This document shows, piece after piece, positions 7,383 to 14,813 of a stretch of 64,000 bases of DNA. Within the stretch, counting starts at the first letter, position 1, and each line of letters begins with the position of its first letter. The stretch comes from Metabacillus sp. KUDC1714 (lineage in GTDB: Bacteria; Bacillota; Bacilli; Bacillales; Bacillaceae), in contig NZ_CP055263.1 in the NCBI RefSeq assembly GCF_014217835.1, positions 1,439,001-1,503,000 on the forward strand, given 5' to 3'. The notes below the pieces were generated by a model. It saw only the letters and a list, made by a program, of their open reading frames with translations. It did no database searches and was not told the DNA's origin. A program made the translations under genes and the position numbers.

Positions 7383-8708
7383 ATGTCAAAAATCACGTTT
7401 ATTGGGGCCGGAAGTACAGTTTTTGCAAAAAATGTTCTTGGTGACTGTATGTATGTTCCGGCATTAGCCGGGTTCGAGTTCGCATTATTTGATATTAATG
7501 AACAACGCTTGAAAGATTCCGAAAATATGTTGAACAATTTAAAACAAAGCTTACAGGCAAATGTAGTAGTGAAAACCTATACTGATCGCAAAGAAGCATT
7601 AAGAGGAGCAAAATACATTATAAATGCCATTCAAGTCGGTGGCTATAAACCAAGCACAGTAATAGATTTTGAAATCCCTAAAAAATACGGCCTTCGCCAA
7701 ACAATTGCCGACACAATCGGGATTGGCGGAATTTTCCGTTCGCTTCGTACCATTCCGGTTATGTGGGATTTCGCCAAGGATATCGAAGAGGTTTGTCCGG
7801 ATGCCCTATTTTTAAACTACACAAATCCGATGGCAACATTAACAGGAGCAATGCTGCGTTATACAAATGTCAAAACAGTCGGATTATGCCACAGCGTACA
7901 AGCTTGCAGTGAACACCTGTTTAAAGCTTTAGGAATGGATCATGAAGGAGTCGAAGAAAAAATCGCCGGTATTAACCATATGGCCTGGCTCCTTGAGATC
8001 AAACGCGACGGCAAAGATTTATATCCAGAAATTAAACGCCGTGCTAGAGAAAAACAACAAACGAAACACGATGATATGGTCCGCTTCGAATTAATGGACA
8101 AATTCGGATATTACGTAACGGAATCATCTGAGCATAATGCCGAGTACCATCCGTACTTCATTAAACGCAATTATCCAGAATTAATCGAGAAATTCAATAT
8201 CCCTCTCGATGAGTATCCGCGTCGTTGTGTAGAGCAAATTGAACGCTGGGACAAAATGCGCGACGAGATGGTCAACAATGCACAGCTTACCCATACTCGT
8301 TCTCACGAATATGGTTCCCGCATTATTGAAGCGATTGAGACGAATGTTCCATTTAAATTTGGTGGCAATATTTTAAATACAGGACGCTTAATTAGCAATT
8401 TACCGGAAAAAGCTGTTGTTGAACTATCATGTGTTGCTGACCGCAGCGGAATAACTCCTTGCTATGTAGGAGATCTTCCAGAACAGTTAGCAGCTCTTAA
8501 CCGTACAAATATTAATACACAGCTCTTAACAATTGAAGCAGCGGTAACGAAAAAGAGAGAACATATCTATCAGGCAGCAATGCTTGATCCTCATACGGCC
8601 GCTGAATTATCAATGGACGACATCATTGCGATGTGCGATGATTTAATTGAAGCACACGGTGACTGGATTCCAAAATTTGAAAATCGTAAAACCATTTCGT
8701 TCGCATAA
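7383..8708 (+). CDS. melA: Alpha-galactosidase, glycoside hydrolase family 4
   Basis: The start is ATG 7383 behind ACAGGAGGT, giving 441 residues, the usual GH4 length. The N-terminal Rossmann motif is KITFIGAGSTVFAKN for NAD binding. The metal and substrate motifs LCHSVQ and GINHMAW are present, as is the MelA ending with MLDPHTAAELSMDDI. GH4 enzymes cleave alpha-galactosides such as melibiose by a redox-assisted elimination needing NAD and Mn. No transporter is next to it, so uptake must come from elsewhere. It is divergent from an AraC regulator and followed by a strong terminator. Confidence 0.93.
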   Translation: MSKITFIGAGSTVFAKNVLGDCMYVPALAGFEFALFDINEQRLKDSENMLNNLKQSLQANVVVKTYTDRKEALRGAKYIINAIQVGGYKPSTVIDFEIPKKYGLRQTIADTIGIGGIFRSLRTIPVMWDFAKDIEEVCPDALFLNYTNPMATLTGAMLRYTNVKTVGLCHSVQACSEHLFKALGMDHEGVEEKIAGINHMAWLLEIKRDGKDLYPEIKRRAREKQQTKHDDMVRFELMDKFGYYVTESSEHNAEYHPYFIKRNYPELIEKFNIPLDEYPRRCVEQIERWDKMRDEMVNNAQLTHTRSHEYGSRIIEAIETNVPFKFGGNILNTGRLISNLPEKAVVELSCVADRSGITPCYVGDLPEQLAALNRTNINTQLLTIEAAVTKKREHIYQAAMLDPHTAAELSMDDIIAMCDDLIEAHGDWIPKFENRKTISFA

Positions 8709-8711
8709 CAA

Positions 8712-8795
8712 AAAGAGCTAAAAACCATCACCGGTTTTAACTCTCAGATTGTAGACAAAAGAGCCAAACCCATATGTATCAAGGATTTGGCTCTT
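8712..8795 (+). terminator. Tandem hairpins ending melA
   Basis: A weak hairpin (AGAG...TAAAAACC/GGTTTTA...CTCT, 8712-8743) is followed by a stronger one: AGAGCCAAA (8760-8768) with TTTGGCTCT (8786-8794), then TTGTCCGTTTTT. This is a good Rho-independent terminator. Confidence 0.75.
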
Positions 8796-8819
8796 GTCCG
8801 TTTTTATGCAAACGCTTAT

Positions 8820-9052
8820 TTAATATAATGGCCCTTTTCTGGAATAATTATAAAGACATGAAAATTGATGAAGAAGATTTATTTTAAACTTTGTTGTAAG
8901 TGAACACCAATTAAAAACTTCTTTGTTACAAGAAGGTCTAAAATTTCGTTCTGGAGGTACTGCAAAAATATTAACTTGATGGCTATGTGGCGGTACCCCT
9001 ATTAGAATACAAAAAGGAGAGCTGACTTTTTCAAATGGCAGCCCTCTCTATT
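8820..9052. pseudogene. Gene remnants between melA and the VCBS-type gene
   Basis: No intact gene fits here. On the plus strand a 19-codon frame begins at ATG 8828, and a separate unframed stretch reads FVVSEHQLKTSLLQEG. On the minus strand 8967-8999 encodes GVPPHSHQVNI, matching the small protein at 6115-6255 (GVVPHAHQAKL). The segment looks like debris of at least two genes. Confidence 0.4.
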
Positions 9053-9077
9053 CGACAAATTTCGGGTGGTGACAGGC
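9053..9077 (+). repeat. REP-like element, family B
   Basis: TTCGACAAATTTCGGG followed by TGGTGACAGGCACT. It ends 3 nt before the stop codon of the minus-strand gene at 9080. Related copies lie at about 11168, 18799, 19825, 51316 and 60204, all in the same orientation. Confidence 0.75.
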
Positions 9078-9079
9078 AC

Positions 9080-10021
9080 TCAAATCTCTCCACCAAAAAC
9101 AGCAACATTCTGCCTATCAACACCAAAACCCTGCCCATTCCACTTCAATACAGTCTCGACAAATCCAAGACCGTCTGCATTATATCTTCCAGCAATCCGC
9201 TGATAGGCATCAAGCTCATACGTCCCATCCCGATTAAAATCAATTGGATACAAGCCTGATAAAGGATTCACCCACCCTTGTATCGGTTCCTTCAATTGAC
9301 CATTTTCATGATAAATTTCAGATAAATAGTCCTTTCCCTTGTAAGTAAGGTCAAGAATATACTTTATTTTCAGGTTGCGACTAATCACATTCGCTTTATA
9401 GTCATTCTCATAATTCACATCATATTGATACGTTTCATTAAACTTTTCAAAATTAAAAATCTCTCTCATTTCACCGTTCATAAATGAAAAGATATACGTA
9501 TAAACTGTACCTGCACTGCCCCCTGTATCAATGACCACCTGGATATCATCTACCTTATTCCCGGTAAAATCACCGAGAAAGAGAGTCGGATTGTACCCCG
9601 AGTTTTCCTTCAATGGAATTTGAATGTATTGGTTTGTTCGCCCATTTTGGACGACGAGCGTGATATTTTGCCAAAAGGGGCTATCAGGTGTTTTGTTTGC
9701 GGTAAGAAACACCTTGTCGATTATCCCATCTCCGTCGATATCACCTTGCTTAGCAGCCACAATTGTTTTCTCATTCGAATTTGTTTCTCTATATGAAGGA
9801 GACTGAAGCCACGCTTGCATATTTAGCAGCGCTTGCTTTGAAGGATACGGAGTTGGTAATGACAAAGCCTTTGAGATTGTATGCAGTGCTTCTGACCTGT
9901 AGCCTGCTCTCACTTGCGCATCCGCTAAATAATACCAATAATAAGGGTCATTTGTTTCCTGTATGATCGCACGGTAGAAATCAATTTCATGTATAAGATA
10001 ATTGGAGTTCACTATACTCAC
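9080..10021 (-). CDS. VCBS/FG-GAP-like repeat protein, probably cytosolic
   Basis: Residues 1-75 look like a short TPR-type helical region (YYWYYLADAQVRAGYRSEALHTISKALSL). Three calcium-loop blades follow: GDIDGDGIIDKV, GDFTGNKVDDIQV and DFNRDGTYELDAY. This matches Bacillus proteins annotated as VCBS or FG-GAP repeat proteins of unknown role. There is no signal peptide, which is unusual for such folds; it may be cytosolic or spore-associated. The start may be GTG 10021, or GTG 10012 with AGGTGA at good spacing. A family B repeat follows directly. Confidence 0.65.
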   Translation of the reverse strand: MSIVNSNYLIHEIDFYRAIIQETNDPYYWYYLADAQVRAGYRSEALHTISKALSLPTPYPSKQALLNMQAWLQSPSYRETNSNEKTIVAAKQGDIDGDGIIDKVFLTANKTPDSPFWQNITLVVQNGRTNQYIQIPLKENSGYNPTLFLGDFTGNKVDDIQVVIDTGGSAGTVYTYIFSFMNGEMREIFNFEKFNETYQYDVNYENDYKANVISRNLKIKYILDLTYKGKDYLSEIYHENGQLKEPIQGWVNPLSGLYPIDFNRDGTYELDAYQRIAGRYNADGLGFVETVLKWNGQGFGVDRQNVAVFGGEI

Positions 10022-10154
10022 CTGCCTTCCCTTCTCTATTTTTTCTCAATATAGAATTATATGCAGTGTGGTTGTGGAATCATGACACCACTCTTCCGAA
10101 ACTTGCTAGAGGATTCGTTACTATTAATCTACTGTTCTACCACAATTCATCTAC

Positions 10155-10171
10155 CCTCTACCTTTTAGAGG
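10155..10171. promoter_or_regulatory. CCTCTA/TAGAGG dyad upstream of the HTH gene at 10276
   Basis: CCTCTA (10155-10160) and TAGAGG (10166-10171) form an exact 6-bp inverted repeat 105 bp upstream of the next start. It resembles the dyad at 4577-4600. Confidence 0.3.
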
Positions 10172-10275
10172 ATAAATGGAAACCTAAATAGGATAAAATC
10201 ACCATTTTTGAGGAATAAAATAAAAAAATCACCATAAAACCTAATAAGGGATTAAAAAGATAATGGGGGGTTGAA

Positions 10276-10716
10276 ATGACAAAAAACTATCATTTAGACC
10301 TTGGTTATGTAACCGTACCCGAAGCCAATAAAATTGTTTTACGTATACTACGGATAACAAACCAAAATGATAAATCACATTATAATAAATTACTTACCGG
10401 TGCAAAGGAAGGTTTGTATGGTGGTAAAAAGTACGGAAAACGGATGTACCAAGTTCGGAGAGAGGATATTATTCAATATGCTGAAACATGCTTACAAAAT
10501 GAACAATTGCAGTTGTTTGACATTGAGCTTGTAACTAATTTAAATAAAGTTGAGGAGGCAAACCAACTACCTAAGATCGAAAATGGTACTGCCAAAACCA
10601 TCCACTATTATTTAAGATACTTAAAATTCCATGAAATTATTTCAGAAGAAGTCTTTCTAAAAGGAGAAAAGAATTTAATCATGCGCGTGAAAATGAAAGA
10701 TATTACATTAAAATAA
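10276..10716 (+). CDS. Small protein with excisionase-like HTH, unknown function
   Basis: This 146-residue protein starts at ATG 10276 behind GGGGGTTGAA. The N-terminal half (VTVPEANKIVLRILRITNQN, then GKRMYQVRREDIIQYAE) resembles the fold of excisionase or MerR-like HTH domains, in which a recognition helix is followed by a wing ending in a YxVxREDI-type strand. The C-terminal half is lysine-rich without recognised motifs. No recombinase is nearby. It may be a leftover of a mobile element or a chromosomal regulator; I cannot name a family. Confidence 0.5.
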   Translation: MTKNYHLDLGYVTVPEANKIVLRILRITNQNDKSHYNKLLTGAKEGLYGGKKYGKRMYQVRREDIIQYAETCLQNEQLQLFDIELVTNLNKVEEANQLPKIENGTAKTIHYYLRYLKFHEIISEEVFLKGEKNLIMRVKMKDITLK

Positions 10717-10845
10717 GTGATCATTTTAGGCACATGAAATCACACTTAAAGTTTCATCAAATCCAAGTAGTGAAAGTGTGCATGCACTCAAAACACACCT
10801 TCTCAGACGGAATATTTTCATGTATAATTGACATATAATATAAGA

Positions 10846-10867
10846 GAGAAGTCAACTTGACCTTCTC
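10846..10867 (-). terminator. Hairpin downstream of the small basic gene
   Basis: GAGAAGTCAA pairs with TTGACCTTCTC with one bulged base. On the minus strand it follows the small gene at 10906 and probably ends it, though the T-run is weak. The same hairpin with a better T-run occurs at 60254-60285 beside the second copy. Confidence 0.5.
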
Positions 10868-10886
10868 CCTGCAACCTCTACCGTCA

Positions 10887-11105
10887 GGGTGGTGGTTGTC
10901 AAAAATTAATTAGATTTTCGAGTACCACCCTTTTGCTTCCTACGGCGCGGGGTGGTTTTCTTGTTTTCTAGAAAGTTCTTTCGAAAGAAATATGCACCAA
11001 TTTCACGTACAACTCCCTTCAAAGCTTCTCGACAAAGTTCAAGAAATGTTTCCATAATTATCACCTCCTTTCCTTTAAGGAAAGAAGCATGACAACCAAC
11101 CACCC
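10887..11105. repeat. Inverted repeat pair enclosing the small basic gene
   Basis: GGGTGGTGGTTGTCA (10887-10901) and TGACAACCAACCACCC (11090-11105) are inverted copies differing by one base insertion. They bracket the 49-codon gene. The left arm also folds locally: CAACCTCTACC pairs with GGTGGTGGTTG around GTCAG. The left flank with the local hairpin is repeated at 60287-60316. Confidence 0.6.
10906..11055 (-). CDS. Small basic protein (49 residues), toxin-like context
   Basis: The start is ATG 11055 behind an ideal AAGGAGGTGA at 11061-11070. The protein begins METFLELCREALKGVVREIG, continues with AYFFRKNFLENKK and ends in a strongly basic tail (TTPRRRKQKGGTRKSN), so an amphipathic helix is followed by a cationic end. 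The ribosome site partly overlaps a perfect hairpin (CTTTCCT/AGGAAAG, 11068-11084), and the gene lies inside a 15-bp inverted repeat. A second, broken copy lies at 60327-60473. It is upstream of and divergent from the DUF1659-DUF2922-YvrJ operon. The setting resembles small type I toxins, but no family assignment is possible. Confidence 0.6.
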   Translation of the reverse strand: METFLELCREALKGVVREIGAYFFRKNFLENKKTTPRRRKQKGGTRKSN

Positions 11106-11165
11106 TCACAATATTCAGTTACTCCTATATTCTACCATGCCTACTAAAACTAATAACCTACCAAC

Positions 11166-11216
11166 CTTCGACAAAATTCGGGTGGTGACAGGCACTTAAA
11201 AAATTTCACACCACCC
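11166..11216 (+). repeat. REP-like element, family B, with closing arm
   Basis: TTCGACAAAATTCGGG continues into TGGTGACAGGCACTT. CGGGTGGTG pairs with CACCACCCG about 20 bp further on, so this copy forms a complete hairpin. Confidence 0.7.
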
Positions 11217-11268
11217 GCTACTCTCCTCCCCCTTTCTCTATATATAAAGAGTGAAAGGAGGTGAGAGC

Positions 11269-11487
11269 ATGGCAGTTGCAACATTACTAGATTCTCAATT
11301 AAGCCTAGTTTTCGATATGGGAGTGGATGAGAATGGAAAAGCAGTGACTAAACGTAAAAACTACAACAATGTCAAAACATCAGCAACACCTGACCAATTG
11401 CTTCAAGCAGCACAAGCAATTGTAAGCTTACAAACAGAAACACTAGCATCAGTTGAGCGTAACGACACAAATCAAATTGATGCGTAA
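11269..11487 (+). CDS. DUF1659 family small protein
   Basis: The start is ATG 11269 behind GAAAGGAGGTGA, giving 72 residues (MAVATLLDSQLSLVFDMGVD, then KRKNYNNVKTSATPDQLLQAA). This is the DUF1659 family of small Bacillus proteins. They are typically encoded just before a DUF2922 gene and a YvrJ gene, as here. The molecular role is unknown; the protein looks soluble. A GTG 11251 would add six residues from the ribosome site itself and is not credible. Confidence 0.85.
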   Translation: MAVATLLDSQLSLVFDMGVDENGKAVTKRKNYNNVKTSATPDQLLQAAQAIVSLQTETLASVERNDTNQIDA

Positions 11488-11579
11488 CACCAGAAACATG
11501 TAAACACAACTACTATCGAAGGAAAATGGAGTGATTCAGATCTCCTTTCCTTCAATCCAAGAAAGGAGGGAAAGAAAAA

Positions 11580-11798
11580 ATGGCGAAAACACTAGAGCTT
11601 CAATTTTTAAACACTGCAGGGAAAACAGTGAAAATCAGTGTGGACTCTCCAGTTGAACCAGTTGATCAAATTGCGTTAAATACAGCAATGGATCAACTCT
11701 TAGCAGCAAATATTTTCATTTCAACGGATGGAGAATTTGTTTCAAAAAAAGGCGCAAGAATCATTGACCGTAATGTAACAGAAATTACTCTTGGATAA
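11580..11798 (+). CDS. DUF2922 family small protein
   Basis: This 72-residue protein starts MAKTLELQFLNTAGKTVKIS and ends KKGARIIDRNVTEITLG, the DUF2922 pattern. It has a strong AAAGGAGG site and follows DUF1659 by 92 nt. DUF1659, DUF2922 and YvrJ form a conserved trio in Bacillaceae. Function unknown; predicted cytosolic beta-rich protein. Confidence 0.85.
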   Translation: MAKTLELQFLNTAGKTVKISVDSPVEPVDQIALNTAMDQLLAANIFISTDGEFVSKKGARIIDRNVTEITLG

Positions 11799-11810
11799 AT
11801 AATTGCGAAT

Positions 11811-11843
11811 AGGGCTGACAAGTTTTTCCTATCGGCCCTTTTC
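11811..11843 (+). terminator. Terminator between DUF2922 and yvrJ
   Basis: AGGGCTGA (11811-11818) pairs with TCGGCCCT (11832-11839) with one G-T pair, followed by TTTCT. It may partly separate yvrJ from the upstream pair. Confidence 0.6.
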
Positions 11844-11873
11844 TATAATTTCAAATGAAAGAGGTGTAAAAAG

Positions 11874-12014
11874 ATGGAACAATGGTTAACAGTGATTAGT
11901 GATGTCGGCTTCCCAATCGTCGTCACATTATATTTACTAAATCGAATCGAAAGCAAGCTCGACACATTAAATCAATCGATCCAGATGCTTCCTTCGCAGT
12001 TGCAAAAGGGTTAA
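11874..12014 (+). CDS. yvrJ: YvrJ family small membrane protein
   Basis: ATG 11874 behind AAAGAGGTG opens a 46-codon frame. MEQWLTVISDVGFPIVVTLY and LLNRIESKLDTLNQSIQ match YvrJ proteins: one short N-terminal membrane helix (VGFPIVVTLYLL) and an amphipathic coiled-coil tail. It completes the DUF1659-DUF2922-YvrJ set. Function is not established. Confidence 0.88.
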   Translation: MEQWLTVISDVGFPIVVTLYLLNRIESKLDTLNQSIQMLPSQLQKG

Positions 12015-12022
12015 GTTGAGGC

Positions 12023-12117
12023 GGGACAAAGGGACAGGTTTTTTGTCCCTCTGCAAACCTAAAAAAGGGACATGGTTCCTGTCCCTTTGTCCCCCCACCC
12101 CATCCCTTCGTCCCCCC
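12023..12117. repeat. REP-like doublet, family A
   Basis: GGGACAAAGGGACAGG (12023-12038) and CCTGTCCCTTTGTCCC (12078-12093) form an exact 16-bp inverted repeat. Inside it are TTTTTTGTCCC and AAAAAAGGGACA arms. A nearly identical stretch of about 60 bp recurs at 18724-18784 in the same orientation, on the other side of the LacI-maltodextrin genes. Confidence 0.8.
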
Positions 12118-12142
12118 CAAAAAAAATCTTAAAAATTAAATA

Positions 12143-12194
12143 TTGAAAGGGTTATCAATTTGTGTTAGCATTACTTACGTAACCGGTTTCGTTA
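12143..12194 (+). promoter_or_regulatory. Promoter and operator of the LacI gene at 12215
   Basis: TTGAAA (12143-12148), 17 bp and TAGCAT (12166-12171) make a sigma-A promoter. The near-palindrome TTACGTAACCGGTTTCGTTA (12175-12194) covers the expected transcription start. It is an imperfect form of the operator at 13263, so the regulator probably represses itself. Confidence 0.7.
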
Positions 12195-12214
12195 GTTTAG
12201 GAAGAAGGTATGGT

Positions 12215-13219
12215 ATGACTGTTACAATATTAGATGTAGCTAAGAGAGCAAACGTATCAAAAGCAACAGTTTCAAGGGTGTTGAACGATCAGGGTGGTTA
12301 CTCTGAAAAAACAAAGAGGCACGTACTTAAAGTTATGGAAGAGCTAGAGTATAATCCAAATGCGGTTGCGCGAAGCCTAACCAATAAGAGAACACAAACT
12401 ATTGGAATTGTGTTACCCGATTTAATAAGCTCCTTAACTACGAGCTTTTTAAATGAAATTGAGGCAGTTGCTCACAAAGCAGGTTCAAGCGTTATCGTAT
12501 GTCATACCGAGTCAAAAGGTACGAAAACGATGAAGTATCTTCAGTTATTACATGAAAAACGAGTAGATGGTGTTATTTTAGCTAGTACAATTTTAAAAAA
12601 AGAGTATTATGATTACATTAAAAAAACGAAAATTCCGATGGTCCTTTTGTCAACTGATTCTAAGTATCCGGTCTCTTCTGTTACAGCAGATGACTACGCT
12701 GCAGCTTACATGGCAACGAAATATTTAATTCAGCAAGGGCATAAAAAGGTTGGAATGATAAGCGGCAATAAAGAAGAATGGATTGTAGGTAATCATCTTC
12801 CTAGGGTGGAAGGATTCAAAGCTGCCCTTTTGGACAACAAGCTTTCGGTCAGTGAAAAACATGTTGTGTATGGTGGATTTTCTTGCGAAGATGGTGCAGC
12901 CGGTCTGACACAATTATTTAAGCAGGTTCCTGATTTAACAGCTATCTTCACAGAAAATGATGAAATCGGGATGGGTGTTATATCTGCAGCTTATCAGTTA
13001 GGTATAAAGGTTCCTGAAGAGGTATCTGTTATAGGCATGGACAATGTGAAATTTTGTGAATATTTGAACCCCCCTCTAACATCAGTTTCACTTTCACACA
13101 GTGAGATGGCAAAAAAGGCTGCAAATTTGATGTTCGAGATCATTGAATCAAACAAAGCAGTAACCAATTGCATTGTCCCGCACAGAATTGTTGAGAGACA
13201 GAGTGTGAGTAAGAAATAA
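12215..13219 (+). CDS. LacI-family repressor of the maltodextrin operon
   Basis: The start is ATG 12215 (MTVTILDVAKRANVSKATVS), giving 334 residues with a GAAGAAGG site. An upstream TTG-initiated extension would run through the promoter and is rejected. An N-terminal LacI HTH (DVAKRANVSKATVSRVLND) is followed by a hinge (YNPNAVARSLTNKRT) and a periplasmic-binding-protein-like effector domain from about residue 60. It precedes a maltodextrin ABC operon with a perfect operator between them. A MalR-like role, released by maltose or maltodextrin, is inferred. Confidence 0.88.
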   Translation: MTVTILDVAKRANVSKATVSRVLNDQGGYSEKTKRHVLKVMEELEYNPNAVARSLTNKRTQTIGIVLPDLISSLTTSFLNEIEAVAHKAGSSVIVCHTESKGTKTMKYLQLLHEKRVDGVILASTILKKEYYDYIKKTKIPMVLLSTDSKYPVSSVTADDYAAAYMATKYLIQQGHKKVGMISGNKEEWIVGNHLPRVEGFKAALLDNKLSVSEKHVVYGGFSCEDGAAGLTQLFKQVPDLTAIFTENDEIGMGVISAAYQLGIKVPEEVSVIGMDNVKFCEYLNPPLTSVSLSHSEMAKKAANLMFEIIESNKAVTNCIVPHRIVERQSVSKK

Positions 13220-13262
13220 TTTAAAATGGTTACGTAGATGTTCATTATTTTTTTTTGCGCAC

Positions 13263-13282
13263 TTACGTAACCGGTTACGTAA
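13263..13282 (+). promoter_or_regulatory. Perfect 20-bp LacI-type operator
   Basis: TTACGTAACCGGTTACGTAA is a perfect palindrome. It lies 213 bp before the binding-protein gene and matches the imperfect copy at 12175-12194. A half-site GGTTACGTA is at 13227-13235. The pair defines the likely target of the adjacent LacI protein. Confidence 0.8.
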
Positions 13283-13495
13283 ACTGCAAGATTTAATTTT
13301 TAAATCAAGTTTTTTATTTTCAGAAACAAAAAATGGTAGTGACATCATAGAAACGAAGAAAATTCAAAGGTGAATGGTTCAGCCGTCTAGCAACTTGATG
13401 TGCATCAACATCGACATTACTTATTTTAAGCTAATGGGATAAATCATTTTTTTATAAATATTGAAAATAAAATTAAACCACAGGAGGAAGTAAAA

Positions 13496-14725
13496 ATGAA
13501 AATAAAATTAATGCTATTATTCACTGTTTGCATCAGCGTCCTAATGGTTGTGGCCGGATGTTCAAATGAATCTAGCGGCGCGCCAAGTGGTAAGCCAAGT
13601 GATGAGAAAGTAACTTTAAAGGTATGGGTAGATCCTGATTCAGGTGAATATTACAAAAAGGTAGTAGATAACTTTATAAAGGAAAACTCAGATAAGAAAT
13701 ACGAAATTGAAGTAGTTGAATCAGATACAGGGAAAGCACAGGAATTTGTAAAAAAAGATCCTGATGCAGCAGCAGATGTTTTCAGTATGCCGCATGATCA
13801 GTTGGGACAATTAGTAGAGGCCGGAACAGTCTATAAAAATACAAAATACTCCGACGAAATTAAAGAATCCAATATTGAACCAGCAGTAGAGGCAGCTTCT
13901 TATCAAGGAGATCTTTACGGATATCCGTATGGAATCGAAAGTTTATTTCTTTATTACGACAAAAGTAAATTAACTGAAGACGACGTTAAATCCTTTGAAG
14001 GAATCACAAAAAAGGCGAAGCTTGGGTTGAATCTCTCTGAGCCAGGAGCAAATTATGTAGTAGCACCTTTTTTCTTAGCTAACAATGTCAAACTCTACGG
14101 GGATAATGGAGAGGATCTAAAAGGATCTACTTTTAACTCTAAAGAAGGACTTCAAGTATTAGAGTGGATTGCTAGTTTAAAAAATAACAAGAATGTTGTC
14201 CATGTTAACGCTGATTCCATCAGTGCCCTGGAAAGCGGAAAAATAAATTCCCTCATCAGTGGACCTTGGTCATACAAACAAGTGAAAGAAGTATTGGGTG
14301 ATAACATGGGGGTTGCCGTTTATCCTACTGCTGATTTTGGCAATGGTCCTGTCCAGTTGAAAGCATTCTTGGGAGTTAAGTTGTATTCAGTAAAAGCAAC
14401 AACAAAGTATCCGCTTGAAGCAATGAAGCTTGCAAACTATCTAGCTAGTAATGAAATTCAGGAAAAAACATTTAAAGAAAAAGGATATACTCCTTCATCC
14501 AAGGAAGTTCAGGAAAATGTTGATGTAAAAGCAAACGAACAAGCTACAACTGTTATTCAAATGGCAAAACCAGAGAAATCTGTAGTAATGCCAAAAATTC
14601 CCGAAATGGTTACATTCTGGCCACCAGCTGATGCTCTTATCATTGATACGTACAATGGCAAGATCGAAAAAGAAAATATGAAGACTAAGCTGGATAAATT
14701 GGCAGAAGATTTATCAGCCAAGTAA
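13496..14725 (+). CDS. mdxE: Maltodextrin-binding lipoprotein of an ABC importer
   Basis: This 409-residue lipoprotein has a lipobox ending VVAGC (Cys22) and an acidic linker. The body is a CUT1 sugar-binding protein of the MalE/MdxE/CycB type (DAAADVFSMPHDQLGQLVEAG, then YGYPYGIESLFLYYDKSKLT). It captures maltose or maltodextrins outside the membrane for the two permeases downstream. The start follows CAGGAGGAAG. No ATPase is encoded in the operon, so a shared MsmX-type ATPase elsewhere is expected. A stable stem-loop follows the stop. Confidence 0.88.
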   Translation: MKIKLMLLFTVCISVLMVVAGCSNESSGAPSGKPSDEKVTLKVWVDPDSGEYYKKVVDNFIKENSDKKYEIEVVESDTGKAQEFVKKDPDAAADVFSMPHDQLGQLVEAGTVYKNTKYSDEIKESNIEPAVEAASYQGDLYGYPYGIESLFLYYDKSKLTEDDVKSFEGITKKAKLGLNLSEPGANYVVAPFFLANNVKLYGDNGEDLKGSTFNSKEGLQVLEWIASLKNNKNVVHVNADSISALESGKINSLISGPWSYKQVKEVLGDNMGVAVYPTADFGNGPVQLKAFLGVKLYSVKATTKYPLEAMKLANYLASNEIQEKTFKEKGYTPSSKEVQENVDVKANEQATTVIQMAKPEKSVVMPKIPEMVTFWPPADALIIDTYNGKIEKENMKTKLDKLAEDLSAK

Positions 14726-14734
14726 GGTGAATTC

Positions 14735-14777
14735 AATATTGGTTCGATACAGCGAATAACCGTATGGAACCAATATT
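14735..14777 (+). promoter_or_regulatory. Intercistronic stem-loop after the binding-protein gene
   Basis: AATATTGGTTC (14735-14745) pairs with GAACCAATATT (14767-14777), with four more pairs inside (ATAC/GTAT). There is no T-run, so it more likely protects the binding-protein mRNA than terminates it. Such loops are common between binding-protein and permease genes. Confidence 0.65.
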
Positions 14778-14813
14778 CGTTTATAGATCTATTATTGAGA
14801 GGGGGAGTAAATA

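Noticed and set aside
12143..12214. N-terminal extension of the LacI gene from TTG 12144
   Set aside because: The extension covers the -35, -10 and operator of that gene. ATG 12215 gives the normal LacI N-terminus.
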